From positions 124,001 through 188,000 of the forward strand of contig CAWKKD010000010.1 in assembly GCA_963850195.1 (NCBI GenBank): DNA of 64,000 nucleotides. Reading direction: 5' to 3'. The notes under the pieces were generated by a model. The model saw only the letters and a list, made by a program, of their open reading frames with translations. It was not told the origin of the DNA and did no database searches. Positions 42,405-50,713 of the stretch are shown here, one piece after another. Each line of letters begins with the position of its first letter. Position 1 is the first letter of the stretch. The translations under genes were made by a program, and so were the position numbers. This DNA is from Actinoallomurus sp963850195 (lineage in GTDB: Bacteria > Actinomycetota > Actinomycetes > Streptosporangiales > Streptosporangiaceae).

Positions 42405-43897
42405 ACGGCCCCGTGCGCGGTGCCGGGCTCCAGCGGCGGCGCGCCGACCGCGCAGTTGTACCCGCATTCCGGGCACGCCGTCACGTGGTCGGGCTCCAGC
42501 GCGTCGTCGCGGACGGTCAGATACGTCAGCACCGCGCCGCCGGCCAGCAGCGCCGCCGCGATCGCCATCGCCGTGTGGAAGCCGTGGTCGAACACCCCCG
42601 GCCGGGCGTACGCGTCGCCGGTGATCCCGACGATCGGCGGAATGCCCGCGACCGCGAACAGCCCGGCCGCGCGCGCGACCGCGTTGTTCACGCCACTGGC
42701 CACACCCGCGTGCTGGACGTCCGCGGTGGCCAGCACGGTCGCGGTCAGCGGCGCGACCGTGCCCGACAGGCCGAGGCCGAAGATCAGAGTGGCCGGCAGC
42801 ACGTCGGAGAAGTACGACGCGTGCGGGCCGATCCGCAGGGTCAGTGCCATCCCGGTGGCCGCCAGCACCAGACCGGCCGTCATCGGGATGCGCGGGCCGA
42901 TCCGCTGGGCCAGCCCGCCGGCGCGCGAGGACAGCAGCAGCATCATGAGCGTCACCGGCAGCAGCGCGGTGCCCGCGGTGATCGGCGAGTAGCCCGCCAC
43001 CACCTGCAGCTCCACCACCAGCAGGAAGAACTGCACGGACATGCCGCCGTAGACGATGAACGTCACGATGTTGACGGCCGTGAACTGGCCCGAGGCGAAG
43101 ATGCCGAGCGGCAGCATGGGGCTGGGCCCGATTCCGCCCGACCGCCGCCGCTCGACCACGGCGAACGCCACGCCCGCGACGACGCCGAGCAGGGCCGCGC
43201 ACGTGACGACCGCCATCGAGGCGCCCTTCTCGGGCGCCTCGGTCAGCGCGTAGGTGACCCCGGCGAGCGCGACGGCGGCCAGGACCGCGCCGAGCACGTC
43301 GAAGCCCTTGTGGTCGGCCCCGTCACGGCTCTCCGGCACGTGCCGGGCGGCGACGAGCAGGACGACGGCGGCGAGCGGGAGGTTCAGCAGGAACGCCCAG
43401 CGCCAGCCCGCCGCGGCGATCAGCCATCCGCCCACGAAGGGCCCGACCGCGCCGGCGACGCCGCCAAGGCCCGACCAGGCACCGACCGCGCGGGAGCGGT
43501 CCTCGGGCGCGAACGAGGTCTGGATGATCGCGAGCGCCCCGGGCGTGAGCAGCGCGCCGCCGATGCCCTGGAGGGCACGGGCGCCGATCAGCACGACGAT
43601 GTCCGGAGCGAGGCCGCACAGGGCGGACGCGAGCGCGAACCACACCACGCCGATCATGAAGACCCGCCGACGGCCGTACCGGTCGCCGAGCGAGCCGCCG
43701 AGCAGGATCAGCCCGGCGAGGGTGAGCGTGTAGGCGTTGACCGTCCACTGCAGGCCCGCCACGGACGAGCCGAACTCCCGGCCGATGCGGGGCAGCGCGA
43801 CGTTGACGATCGTGGCGTCGAGCATCGCCAGGCTCGAGCCCAGGACGGTGGCGGCGAGCACCCAGCGCCCGCGGGCCTCCGAAAGCCGGAGATTCAA
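42401..43897 (-). CDS. MFS drug exporter, 14-helix DHA2 family
   Basis: The protein has 498 residues with about 14 predicted membrane helices. EmrB/QacA-type motifs are present: LDATIVNVALPRIGREF, GSLGDRYGRRRVFMIG (motif A) and ALQGIGGALLTPGALAI (motif C region). It likely exports drugs or small toxic compounds with protons. The cytosolic tail unusually holds CPECGYNC. ATG at 43897. The stop codon overlaps the MITE target duplication. Confidence 0.9.
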   Translation of the reverse strand: MNLRLSEARGRWVLAATVLGSSLAMLDATIVNVALPRIGREFGSSVAGLQWTVNAYTLTLAGLILLGGSLGDRYGRRRVFMIGVVWFALASALCGLAPDIVVLIGARALQGIGGALLTPGALAIIQTSFAPEDRSRAVGAWSGLGGVAGAVGPFVGGWLIAAAGWRWAFLLNLPLAAVVLLVAARHVPESRDGADHKGFDVLGAVLAAVALAGVTYALTEAPEKGASMAVVTCAALLGVVAGVAFAVVERRRSGGIGPSPMLPLGIFASGQFTAVNIVTFIVYGGMSVQFFLLVVELQVVAGYSPITAGTALLPVTLMMLLLSSRAGGLAQRIGPRIPMTAGLVLAATGMALTLRIGPHASYFSDVLPATLIFGLGLSGTVAPLTATVLATADVQHAGVASGVNNAVARAAGLFAVAGIPPIVGITGDAYARPGVFDHGFHTAMAIAAALLAGGAVLTYLTVRDDALEPDHVTACPECGYNCAVGAPPLEPGTAHGAV

Positions 43898-43971
43898 ATG
43901 ATCATCTCGCCGACGCCCGGATCATGCGCGCAACAGGCCATAGCAAATAGTGACACGGGCGCCGGCTCCGC

Positions 43972-45006
43972 CTACCAGTGGTGATAGCTGAGGGGCTCGT
44001 CCTCGGGCCGGTCGGAGCGCGACAGGAGCGCCAGGTCCGACTCCACCATCATCGTGACCAGCTCCTCGAAGGAGACCTGCGGCTCCCAGCCGAGCTGGTC
44101 ACGCGCCTTCTTGGGGTCGCCGCACAGCAGGTCGACCTCGGCCGGCCGGGTCAGCGCGGTGTCGGTGACGACGTGGTCGCGCCAGTTGAGGCCGGCGGTC
44201 GTGAAGGCCAGCTCGGCCAGCTCGCGCACCGAATGGGTACGGCCCGTGCCGATGACGAAGTCCTCCGGGGTACCGGCGGCGAGCATGAGCCGCATCGCGC
44301 GCACGTAGTCGCCGGCGAAACCCCAGTCGCGCCGTGCCTCGAGGTTGCCGAGGGTCAGCGTCTCGGCCAGCCCCAGCTTGATGCGCGCGACGCCCAGGGA
44401 GATCTTCCTGGTCACGAACTCGGCCCCGCGGCGCGGCGACTCGTGGTTGAACAGGATGCCGCTGACCGCGAACATCCCGTACGACTCTCGGTAGTTCTGG
44501 GTGATGAAGTGCCCGTAGGTCTTGGCGACGCCGTACGGGCTGCGCGGGTGGAAGGGCGTCCGCTCGTTCTGCGGCGTCTCGCGTACCTGGCCGAACATCT
44601 CCGATGAGGAGGCCTGGTAGAAGCGGATCTGGCCGCTTCCGGGGGTGCGGGAGCCGCCGATGCCGTTCACGACGCGGATCGCCTCCAGCATCCGCAGGAC
44701 GCCCATCCCGGTGACCTCGGCGGTGATCTCGGCCTGCTGCCACGAGATCGGCACGAACGAGATCGCTCCGAGGTTGTAGACCTCGTCGGGCCGTACCCGT
44801 TCGACGGCGGAGATGAGACTGCCCTGGTCGAGGAGGTCGCCGTAGGCCAGCTGGACGTCGCCGATGTGCTTGCGCAGTCGGGAGACGTGGGGGTTCGCCT
44901 GCCCTCGTACGAGGCCCCACACCTCGTACCCCTGTTCGAGCAGATGCTCGGCGAGGTAAGAGCCGTCCTGCCCGGTGATCCCGGTGATGAGCGCTCGCGT
45001 GGTCAG
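43972..45006 (-). CDS. gmd: GDP-mannose 4,6-dehydratase
   Basis: The protein is 344 residues from a probable CTG start at 45006. Typical family starts read MTxRALITGITGQDG, and the only good ribosome site (GGAGG, 45012-45016) precedes this CTG by 5 bp; a GTG at 45063 would add 19 residues. Gmd motifs are ALITGITGQDGSYLAEHL, FYQASSSEMFG, the catalytic YGVAK (SPYGVAKTYG) and DWGFAGDYV. It makes GDP-4-keto-6-deoxymannose for rhamnose or fucose-type sugars. No other sugar genes lie nearby. Confidence 0.9.
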   Translation of the reverse strand: MTTRALITGITGQDGSYLAEHLLEQGYEVWGLVRGQANPHVSRLRKHIGDVQLAYGDLLDQGSLISAVERVRPDEVYNLGAISFVPISWQQAEITAEVTGMGVLRMLEAIRVVNGIGGSRTPGSGQIRFYQASSSEMFGQVRETPQNERTPFHPRSPYGVAKTYGHFITQNYRESYGMFAVSGILFNHESPRRGAEFVTRKISLGVARIKLGLAETLTLGNLEARRDWGFAGDYVRAMRLMLAAGTPEDFVIGTGRTHSVRELAELAFTTAGLNWRDHVVTDTALTRPAEVDLLCGDPKKARDQLGWEPQVSFEELVTMMVESDLALLSRSDRPEDEPLSYHHW

Positions 45007-45011
45007 CGGAA

Positions 45012-45016
45012 CCTCC
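45012..45016 (-). promoter_or_regulatory. Ribosome-binding site suggesting a CTG start for gmd
   Basis: GGAGG on the minus strand, 5 bp before CTG at 45006. No ATG, GTG or TTG lies at that distance in frame. Confidence 0.45.
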
Positions 45017-45179
45017 AAGCTTACGGGCTGATGCCCGTTTCGTCGGAACGAGGTTAGCCGCACCGCCGCAGCGGTAGCGACAGAGGCCGGTCCTCGTTCC
45101 CGAACCTCATTCTATGCGCGCGGCCGTCGGCGATCTGGGCCTGGATCCGGTCGGGGGAATATGTGACGATCTCGGCATC

Positions 45180-45581
45180 ATGCTGCGAGTTGTCCGGCTC
45201 TTTCGCAGGCGTCGCCGTGAGACTGATGCGCTGGTGCGCGTCTGCGCGGACGGCGAGCTTGCCGACGGCGAGATTCGGCGTATCGCGGGGTTAGCCGCGG
45301 TGATCTGCAACACCGGAGGTCGGCTGCACGCCCTCGGCCTGGTCTGCCCGCACGCCGGCGCCCGGCTGACCCGGGGAACGATCGTCGGCGACTGCATCGA
45401 GTGCCCGCTTCACGGCGCGTTGTTCGCCCTCGACGGCGGCGCGGTGCGGCGTGGACCGGCCGGACGGGGGCTGCCCGCGTACGATGTGATCGTGCGCGAC
45501 GGCCAGGTCTACGTCTCGCGCCGTCCGCGTCGGCACAACCGGCCCGTCCGTTCCGTTCGGCGAAGGGGGATCCACCGGTGA
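45180..45581 (+). CDS. Rieske 2Fe-2S ferredoxin-like protein
   Basis: The protein has 133 residues, with ATG at 45180. The Rieske cluster motif is CPHAGARLTRGTIVGDCIEC then PLHGALF, that is CxH and CxxH with usual spacing. No membrane segment is seen. It would be a soluble electron carrier or a small oxygenase ferredoxin. Its stop overlaps the folP2 GTG (GTGA), so the pair is translationally coupled. This is an unusual partner for a dihydropteroate-synthase homologue. Confidence 0.88.
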   Translation: MLRVVRLFRRRRRETDALVRVCADGELADGEIRRIAGLAAVICNTGGRLHALGLVCPHAGARLTRGTIVGDCIECPLHGALFALDGGAVRRGPAGRGLPAYDVIVRDGQVYVSRRPRRHNRPVRSVRRRGIHR

Positions 45582-46441
45582 TCACGGCCGGTGAGGCGCC
45601 GTTGCGGCTGGGCCGCAGGGCACTCGATGGTCCTCTGGTGATGGCCGTCGTCAACCGCACGCCCGACTCCTTCTTCGACCACGGCGCGACCTTCGGCTTC
45701 GACGCCGCCCTCGCGGCGGCCGGCCAGGCGGTCGCCCAGGGCGCCGACATCGTCGACATCGGCGGGGTCAAGGCCGGACCGGGCGACGAGGTCGACGTCG
45801 AGGAAGAGCTGCGGAGGGTCGTCGACCTGGTCGTGGCCGTACGCCGGCGTCACCCCGACGTGGTGATCAGCGTGGACACCTGGCGAGCCGAGGTCGGCGA
45901 GGCGGTCGCGCGCGCCGGGGCCGACCTTCTCAACGACACGTGGGGCGGCGTCGACCCGCGCCTCGCGGAGGTGGCCGCCCGGCACGACATCGGGCTGGTG
46001 TGCGCGCACGCGGGCGGGCTCGAGCCGCGTACCCGGCCCCACCGGATCGGCTACGGGGACGTGGTGGCCGACGTGGTCCGCCACGTCGTCGCCGAGGCCG
46101 ACCGCGCGGTCGCCCTGGGCGTACGCCGGGACGCGATCCTCATCGACCCCGCACACGACTTCGGCAAGAACACCTGGCACTCGCTGGAGATCACCCGCCG
46201 GCTCGGCGAGCTCGTCGACACCGGCTGGCCGGTGCTGGTCGCGGTCTCCAACAAGGACTTCATCGGAGAGACCCTCGGGCGGCCGGTGAACAAGCGCGGC
46301 GTCGGCACGATGGCGGTGCTGGGCGTCTCGGCGTGGCTGGGCGCCCGGGTGTTCCGCGTGCACGACGTCGCGTCGGCGCGGCGGGCGCTCGACGCGGTGG
46401 CCGCTCAGCGCGCGGAGGACTCCCGCTGCCGCGCGCGGTAG
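45578..46441 (+). CDS. folP2: FolP2-type dihydropteroate synthase homologue
   Basis: The protein has 287 residues, with GTG at 45578. The TIM-barrel pterin-binding features are NRTPDSFFD, DIVDIGGVKAGPG, SVDTWRAEV, LLNDTWGGVDP, IDPAHDFGKNT and ALSNKD-type loops. These follow mycobacterial FolP2 closely and not FolP1. FolP2 of mycobacteria lacks DHPS activity, so folate synthesis is not assured; another role, perhaps with a Rieske electron partner, is possible. The 3' end overlaps the convergent CGNR gene by 37 bp. Confidence 0.9.
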   Translation: MITAGEAPLRLGRRALDGPLVMAVVNRTPDSFFDHGATFGFDAALAAAGQAVAQGADIVDIGGVKAGPGDEVDVEEELRRVVDLVVAVRRRHPDVVISVDTWRAEVGEAVARAGADLLNDTWGGVDPRLAEVAARHDIGLVCAHAGGLEPRTRPHRIGYGDVVADVVRHVVAEADRAVALGVRRDAILIDPAHDFGKNTWHSLEITRRLGELVDTGWPVLVAVSNKDFIGETLGRPVNKRGVGTMAVLGVSAWLGARVFRVHDVASARRALDAVAAQRAEDSRCRAR

Positions 46442-46968
46442 GCGGCCACGTGCATCCGGTTGCCGCAGGTGCGGCTGTCGCAATAGCGACGGCAGCGGTT
46501 GCGCGACAAGTCGACGAGCACGCGGTCGCAGTCCGGCGCCTCGCAGATGCGCAGCCGGTCGAGCTCGCCGGCGGCCACGACGTAGGACAGCGCGATGCCG
46601 CACTCGGTGGACAGATGGTCGGCCAGCCGTGAGCCCGGCGCGAAGAAGTGCACGTGCCAGTCGTAGCCGTCGTGGTCGGTCAGGTGCGGCGAGGTCCGCG
46701 TGTCGCCGAGGATCGTGTTGATCCGCCGGACCGCGATGTCGGTGTCGGCCGCGGTCTGGAAGACGTCCTGGAAGCGGATGCGCAGGCGGTGTACGGCCTC
46801 GAGGTCCTCGGTGTCCAGCGCGCTCACGTCGCTGATCGCGTTGCGCTCGACGAACTCCTGCAGCGCGGGCAGGTCGGGGAGCTGCTCCTCGTCGACCGCG
46901 TCCGGGCCCGTGTTGATCAGGTCGACCACGGTCCCGAGCGCGTGCTCGGTGTCATGACTGAACAGCAC
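46405..46968 (-). CDS. CGNR zinc-finger protein (putative stress-response regulator)
   Basis: The protein has 187 residues. It has an N-terminal ABATE-like domain and a C-terminal CGNR zinc finger (CEAPDC...CDSRTCGNRMHVAAYRAR). Such proteins are thought to be ligand-responsive DNA-binding regulators. The start is ATG at 46968. It converges on folP2 with a 37-bp overlap. Confidence 0.9.
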   Translation of the reverse strand: MLFSHDTEHALGTVVDLINTGPDAVDEEQLPDLPALQEFVERNAISDVSALDTEDLEAVHRLRIRFQDVFQTAADTDIAVRRINTILGDTRTSPHLTDHDGYDWHVHFFAPGSRLADHLSTECGIALSYVVAAGELDRLRICEAPDCDRVLVDLSRNRCRRYCDSRTCGNRMHVAAYRARQRESSAR

Positions 46969-47195
46969 TTCGCCTCCCGCATGTCGTGATCGTGCCAGCC
47001 GTCAGTACCGAAAGCACTCTACGATACTTACGGGTCCGGCAGAACCGAGCCCTCTGACCCTAGTGTGCCGGGCTCGAGTGCGTTCTCGGGTCGCGATGCG
47101 CGGTCCCGTCGCGATTGACGGCACGAGTGGATCGGCGCCGAGGCCCAGCGGGCCGTCGGCGGCCGTCTCGACATCGAGGCTCCAGAGCCTCCCGG

Positions 47196-47774
47196 TCAGC
47201 GCGAGTAGTGCGGGTCCGCGACGACCGGATAAAGGGCGTCCGCCTCCTGGTGGCGCACCGTCATCACGATGGTGGTGCCCTCCAGGCGGTACTCGGCGCC
47301 CACCGGACGGTAGAGCGAGTCGTAGCCCCACGGAGCGTGGAACCGGCCGACGGTCGCGCCGTACCGCTCGTGCACCACGTCGTAGCCGCCGGAGGGCGCC
47401 GCGTCCAGCGATAGTCCGTCACCCAGCCCCAGTGGGAAGCGGAACTCCGTCGGCGCACCCGGCCCGTGCACCACGGTGATGAACCGGACGCCGGTCGGCG
47501 TGGTCTGCGCCATCACGTCGGTGTCGGCGTCGACGCCGACGAAGACGCGCAGGCTCGGCCGGATGACCGTGGCCGTGCGGTCGTCGGCCGCCCCCGTGAT
47601 GGCGATCTGTATTCGCTGGCCGTCACGTGTGGGCGCCCATACACCCTCGCTCGCCAGGTTTCCCCAGCTCACATGTGGATTCTCTACTTCGGGCAGCTCA
47701 AGCCGCCCACTGATGGAAAGTACGCGTGTCGCCGCGTCAATGACCGCGGACACCCCGTCGCGCGCATGCCTCAT
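47196..47774 (-). CDS. Hypothetical protein with polymorphic-toxin-like terminal VVADP motif
   Basis: The protein is 192 residues from ATG at 47774 (an upstream frame to 47831 is possible). It is all-beta-like with no signal peptide. It ends ADALYPVVADPHYSR. The YPVVxDP motif is typical of beta-rich segments preceding RHS/YD-repeat toxins in actinomycetes, but here it ends the protein, with no repeat or toxin domain. I recognise no enzyme motif. Confidence 0.55.
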   Translation of the reverse strand: MRHARDGVSAVIDAATRVLSISGRLELPEVENPHVSWGNLASEGVWAPTRDGQRIQIAITGAADDRTATVIRPSLRVFVGVDADTDVMAQTTPTGVRFITVVHGPGAPTEFRFPLGLGDGLSLDAAPSGGYDVVHERYGATVGRFHAPWGYDSLYRPVGAEYRLEGTTIVMTVRHQEADALYPVVADPHYSR

Positions 47775-48097
47775 GGCGGGTCCCCTTCGCCGTGTGTTCC
47801 CCTGCGTCAGTACTCGATGGTCTGACGCCACATTGAGCTATCCCGTGCCCGCACCTTGCACCGAAATTCGGGCCTTCGTCGGCCGTTTCGTCAATCAGCC
47901 GGTCTCGTATTGCTTACATTGGGATAGCAAGTGCCTCAATGACCGTTTTTTCGGCAGAGGAAGCGTACGCCCTCGCTCTCCGGCCCGACCCGTTGGGGGC
48001 ACGGTACACCGGCCGCCCGTTCCGCGAGGCCGAGGCGGAATGAATCAGGTCCGGGGCGGGTTGTTCGGCGAATGCCGTCGTGAGTCGAAGGAGCCCC
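47775..48097. other. Intergenic divergent region without a gene
   Basis: This 323-bp region separates the VVADP protein (minus) from the thioesterase (plus). It holds CATTGA and GCTATCCC at 47831-47844, repeated inverted at 47921-47941 with a 7-bp insertion between the two blocks. TTGCT/AGCAA arms lie at 47910-47930. These could be an operator or promoter. I see no RNA gene. Confidence 0.35.
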
Positions 48098-48643
48098 ATG
48101 GCCGAAGAACCGTCTGGACCCACGCGGATCCCGTCGGCGATGCCGGCCGGCACCGTGCGCATCGCCGAGCTGCCAGAGCCGGACCGGGAGTTCGTACGCT
48201 CGGCGCTTCGCCACGGCACGCCGCTGCACGACCTGCTCGGCATCGAGATGGTGGAGCTCGGCGATCAGCACGCCGTGCTGTCCATGCCGGTGCGCCCGGA
48301 GGCCTTCAACAGCACCGGCAACCTGCACGGTGGCGCCATCGCGACGCTCATCGACGTCGCGGCCGGTACGGCGGCGGCGCGGGGGAGCGGCTTCGAGCCC
48401 GGCAAGCAGAGCCTGGTCACCGCCGACCTGCACGTCCGCTACCTCGGCCGGCCGCACGGCGACATGGTCTACGCGCGGTCCGAGGTGGTGCGCGCCGGCA
48501 GCCGGCTCATCGTGGTCGACTGCCGGGTGACCGACTCCGAGGAGCGGATCATCGCCTCGGCGGACTTCAGCATGATGATCGTTCCGCTGCGCAAGTCGCT
48601 GCGGCCCACGGCCACCGCCAAGGACACGGACCCCGACCTGTGA
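48098..48643 (+). CDS. PaaI-type hotdog thioesterase
   Basis: The protein has 181 residues, with ATG at 48098 behind GAAGGAG. The hotdog fold is shown by AFNSTGNLHGGAIATLIDVAAG (the HGG motif with nearby catalytic acid), the DLHVRYLGRPHG strand and RLIVVDCRVTD. It probably hydrolyses acyl- or aryl-CoA. A hairpin terminator follows. Confidence 0.9.
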   Translation: MAEEPSGPTRIPSAMPAGTVRIAELPEPDREFVRSALRHGTPLHDLLGIEMVELGDQHAVLSMPVRPEAFNSTGNLHGGAIATLIDVAAGTAAARGSGFEPGKQSLVTADLHVRYLGRPHGDMVYARSEVVRAGSRLIVVDCRVTDSEERIIASADFSMMIVPLRKSLRPTATAKDTDPDL

Positions 48644-48650
48644 CCGCGAA

Positions 48651-48678
48651 CGCCCGGCACACCGTCGTGTGCCGGGCG
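48651..48678. terminator. Bidirectional hairpin terminator
   Basis: CGCCCGGCACAC and GTGTGCCGGGCG form a perfect 12-bp stem with a 4-base loop, placed between the convergent thioesterase and S53 peptidase genes. Confidence 0.85.
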
Positions 48679-48692
48679 TCCTCGCGTCGCGG

Positions 48693-50438
48693 TCAGGCGG
48701 GCGAGTTGAGCAGGACGTTGTAGAGGTTCGTCGCGTTGGGCGTACCGAGCCCGGTCGACAGGTCATAGCCCGGCGTCGCCGGGTAGTACAGGTTGTTGCC
48801 GGACACGACGTCGGTGTACGGGGTGTTCGCGCCGCCCTGCGTGGACGCGTGGTACAGCGTGTCCGGGCCGTAGCAGTAGTAGTGGCGGCGCACCAGCAGG
48901 CCCTGGTTGATGAGCGCCATCCCGGCCGCCCAGATCGGGGTGGCCGCGCTGGTGCCGCCGAACGGCACCCACCGGCCCCGGTAGTAAACCGGCAGCTCGA
49001 TCGCGGCCGCCGACACGTCCGGCACCTGACGGCCGCCGGTCGAGTACTGGTTCTGCACGCCGGCCGCCTGCTGGTACGGGGGCCGCTGGAAGACCTTGCT
49101 CAGACCGCCGCCGCTGCCCCACTGGTTCTCGCACTTTGACAGGTCGGTCCGGTCGGACCAGACCTCCTCGCCGGTACGCGCGCCGTTCGCGCCGAACCGC
49201 ATCCGGGTGCCGCCGACCGCCACCGCCCACGTCGAGGTGGAGGGGAAGGACACGTCGAGCGGGCCGTACGTACGGTCGCCGTACGCGCCGCAGTCGCCGG
49301 TCGCCACGAACACCGTCATGTGCTCGGCCTGCGTGAGGATGCGGATGTTCTGGTCGATGGCCTGCATCGTGGCCTGCGACATCAGGCCCTCGGCGCCGCC
49401 GAGGCTGATGCTGACCACGCTTCCCGGGTGCGCGCCGCTGACGTTGTCGTCGATGATCCGCTGGAGCGCGTTGTTGAACGCGGTCCACGAGTCCGTGCCG
49501 GACCCGGTGTTCAGCAGGGCCGGGTCCTCTTCGTAGTCGACGATGCGCACGGAGGGCGCCAGGCCGGCCAGCATCTCGATGTCCAGTGTCGCCTCGCCGC
49601 CCGGCGCGGGCGCGCTCGTACCGAGGTCGACGTTGGACAGGGACACGTGCGAGCCGGTGCAGCCGACGTAGGTGCCGACGTCCTGCCGGTCGTACCCGTC
49701 CATCTCGACGAGGTTGACCGTCATGTTCTCGCCGTGCCAGCCCTGGCCGTAAAGGGTGTTGTAGCCGTACGCCGCGGCGAGCTTCTGCGAGGTCGCCGCC
49801 TGGTCCGGGAACCGCGCGCAGGAGCCCGCCCGCGTGGGCGTGGCCTGGGGGAGCGCGCTGTGCGTCTTCGGCGCGACGCTGTAGCTGTCCAGGCCGGTCA
49901 CCGCGAGGACGTACCCGGAGACCTGCTTGGGGACCACCGGCGGGTGCGCGGGGTCGGGTGTGAAGTACTCCCGGCCGTTCAGCCGGTGCGTCACGAAGGA
50001 GGTGCGCAGGAGCTGCCCGGCCACGCCCGCCTTGACGTCGAAGGTCAGGCTCGTATGGGTCTTGCTGGGCATGGCCTTGATGTGCGCGGCCGCCAGGTAG
50101 GCGTTGATCTTCTGCAGCTCGGCGTCGCTCGCGCCCAGCTTCTGGGCGAGGTTCTGGGCGCCCTGGGTCGGGCTCTTGCCGTGCCCGAACTGCTTCCAGG
50201 TCGCGTCGTTGATCTTCAGCGTGACGCCGACGTGCAGGACCTTGCCGGCCGGGACCTTGCCGGTGATCGGCGCGGCCAGGGCCTGCTTGGGCAGGCCGAG
50301 GTTGAGCGGAGTGAACTGGAGCAGGTCCCCGGTCGGCGTCGGTGATGACTCCTTCGCCGAATGCCCGGACCCGCCACACCCGCTCAGCACGGTGAGTGCG
50401 AGCAGCACCCTGAACAATGCGGCGCGGCGGTTGCGCAC
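48693..50438 (-). CDS. Secreted S53 (sedolisin/kumamolisin-type) peptidase, lipoprotein
   Basis: The protein has 581 residues, with GTG at 50438. The signal peptide ends in lipobox LSGC. A pro-kumamolisin activation domain (about 40-180) is followed by the S53 catalytic domain. The Glu/Asp pair is in GEATLDIEM, the nucleophile Ser in FGGTSAATP, and the Asp oxyanion and calcium regions in SVVSISLGGAEG and YDLSTGLGTPN. It is an acid-stable endopeptidase, processed after export and anchored at the membrane or released. It is transcribed convergently with the thioesterase. Confidence 0.92.
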   Translation of the reverse strand: MRNRRAALFRVLLALTVLSGCGGSGHSAKESSPTPTGDLLQFTPLNLGLPKQALAAPITGKVPAGKVLHVGVTLKINDATWKQFGHGKSPTQGAQNLAQKLGASDAELQKINAYLAAAHIKAMPSKTHTSLTFDVKAGVAGQLLRTSFVTHRLNGREYFTPDPAHPPVVPKQVSGYVLAVTGLDSYSVAPKTHSALPQATPTRAGSCARFPDQAATSQKLAAAYGYNTLYGQGWHGENMTVNLVEMDGYDRQDVGTYVGCTGSHVSLSNVDLGTSAPAPGGEATLDIEMLAGLAPSVRIVDYEEDPALLNTGSGTDSWTAFNNALQRIIDDNVSGAHPGSVVSISLGGAEGLMSQATMQAIDQNIRILTQAEHMTVFVATGDCGAYGDRTYGPLDVSFPSTSTWAVAVGGTRMRFGANGARTGEEVWSDRTDLSKCENQWGSGGGLSKVFQRPPYQQAAGVQNQYSTGGRQVPDVSAAAIELPVYYRGRWVPFGGTSAATPIWAAGMALINQGLLVRRHYYCYGPDTLYHASTQGGANTPYTDVVSGNNLYYPATPGYDLSTGLGTPNATNLYNVLLNSPA

Positions 50439-50713
50439 GGATGTACCCCGTTTCCTCTTCTGTGGATTCCGTCGCACACGCGGGCCGGCCGCGCCCGTCC
50501 GGACCCCCTGGTCCGCCCTCCGAGGCCGCCACGGCGGCGGGGCACGATGATGTTCGGTGACCGTCCCGCTACGCCTGGTACGTGTGCACCGAATACCCAA
50601 GCAGACCCATAAACCAGCTAGCAACACTTCAAAAAACCTAGAAGGGGCAATACGCCATCAACCCGTGGGGCAGACGATCGTCCTTCGACCGTTTTGTACT
50701 TAACTAGAGTCCT

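Noticed and set aside
37188..43897. A secondary-metabolite cluster around the SARP regulator
   Set aside because: No polyketide, peptide or terpene synthase is nearby; only other regulators and an exporter are present.
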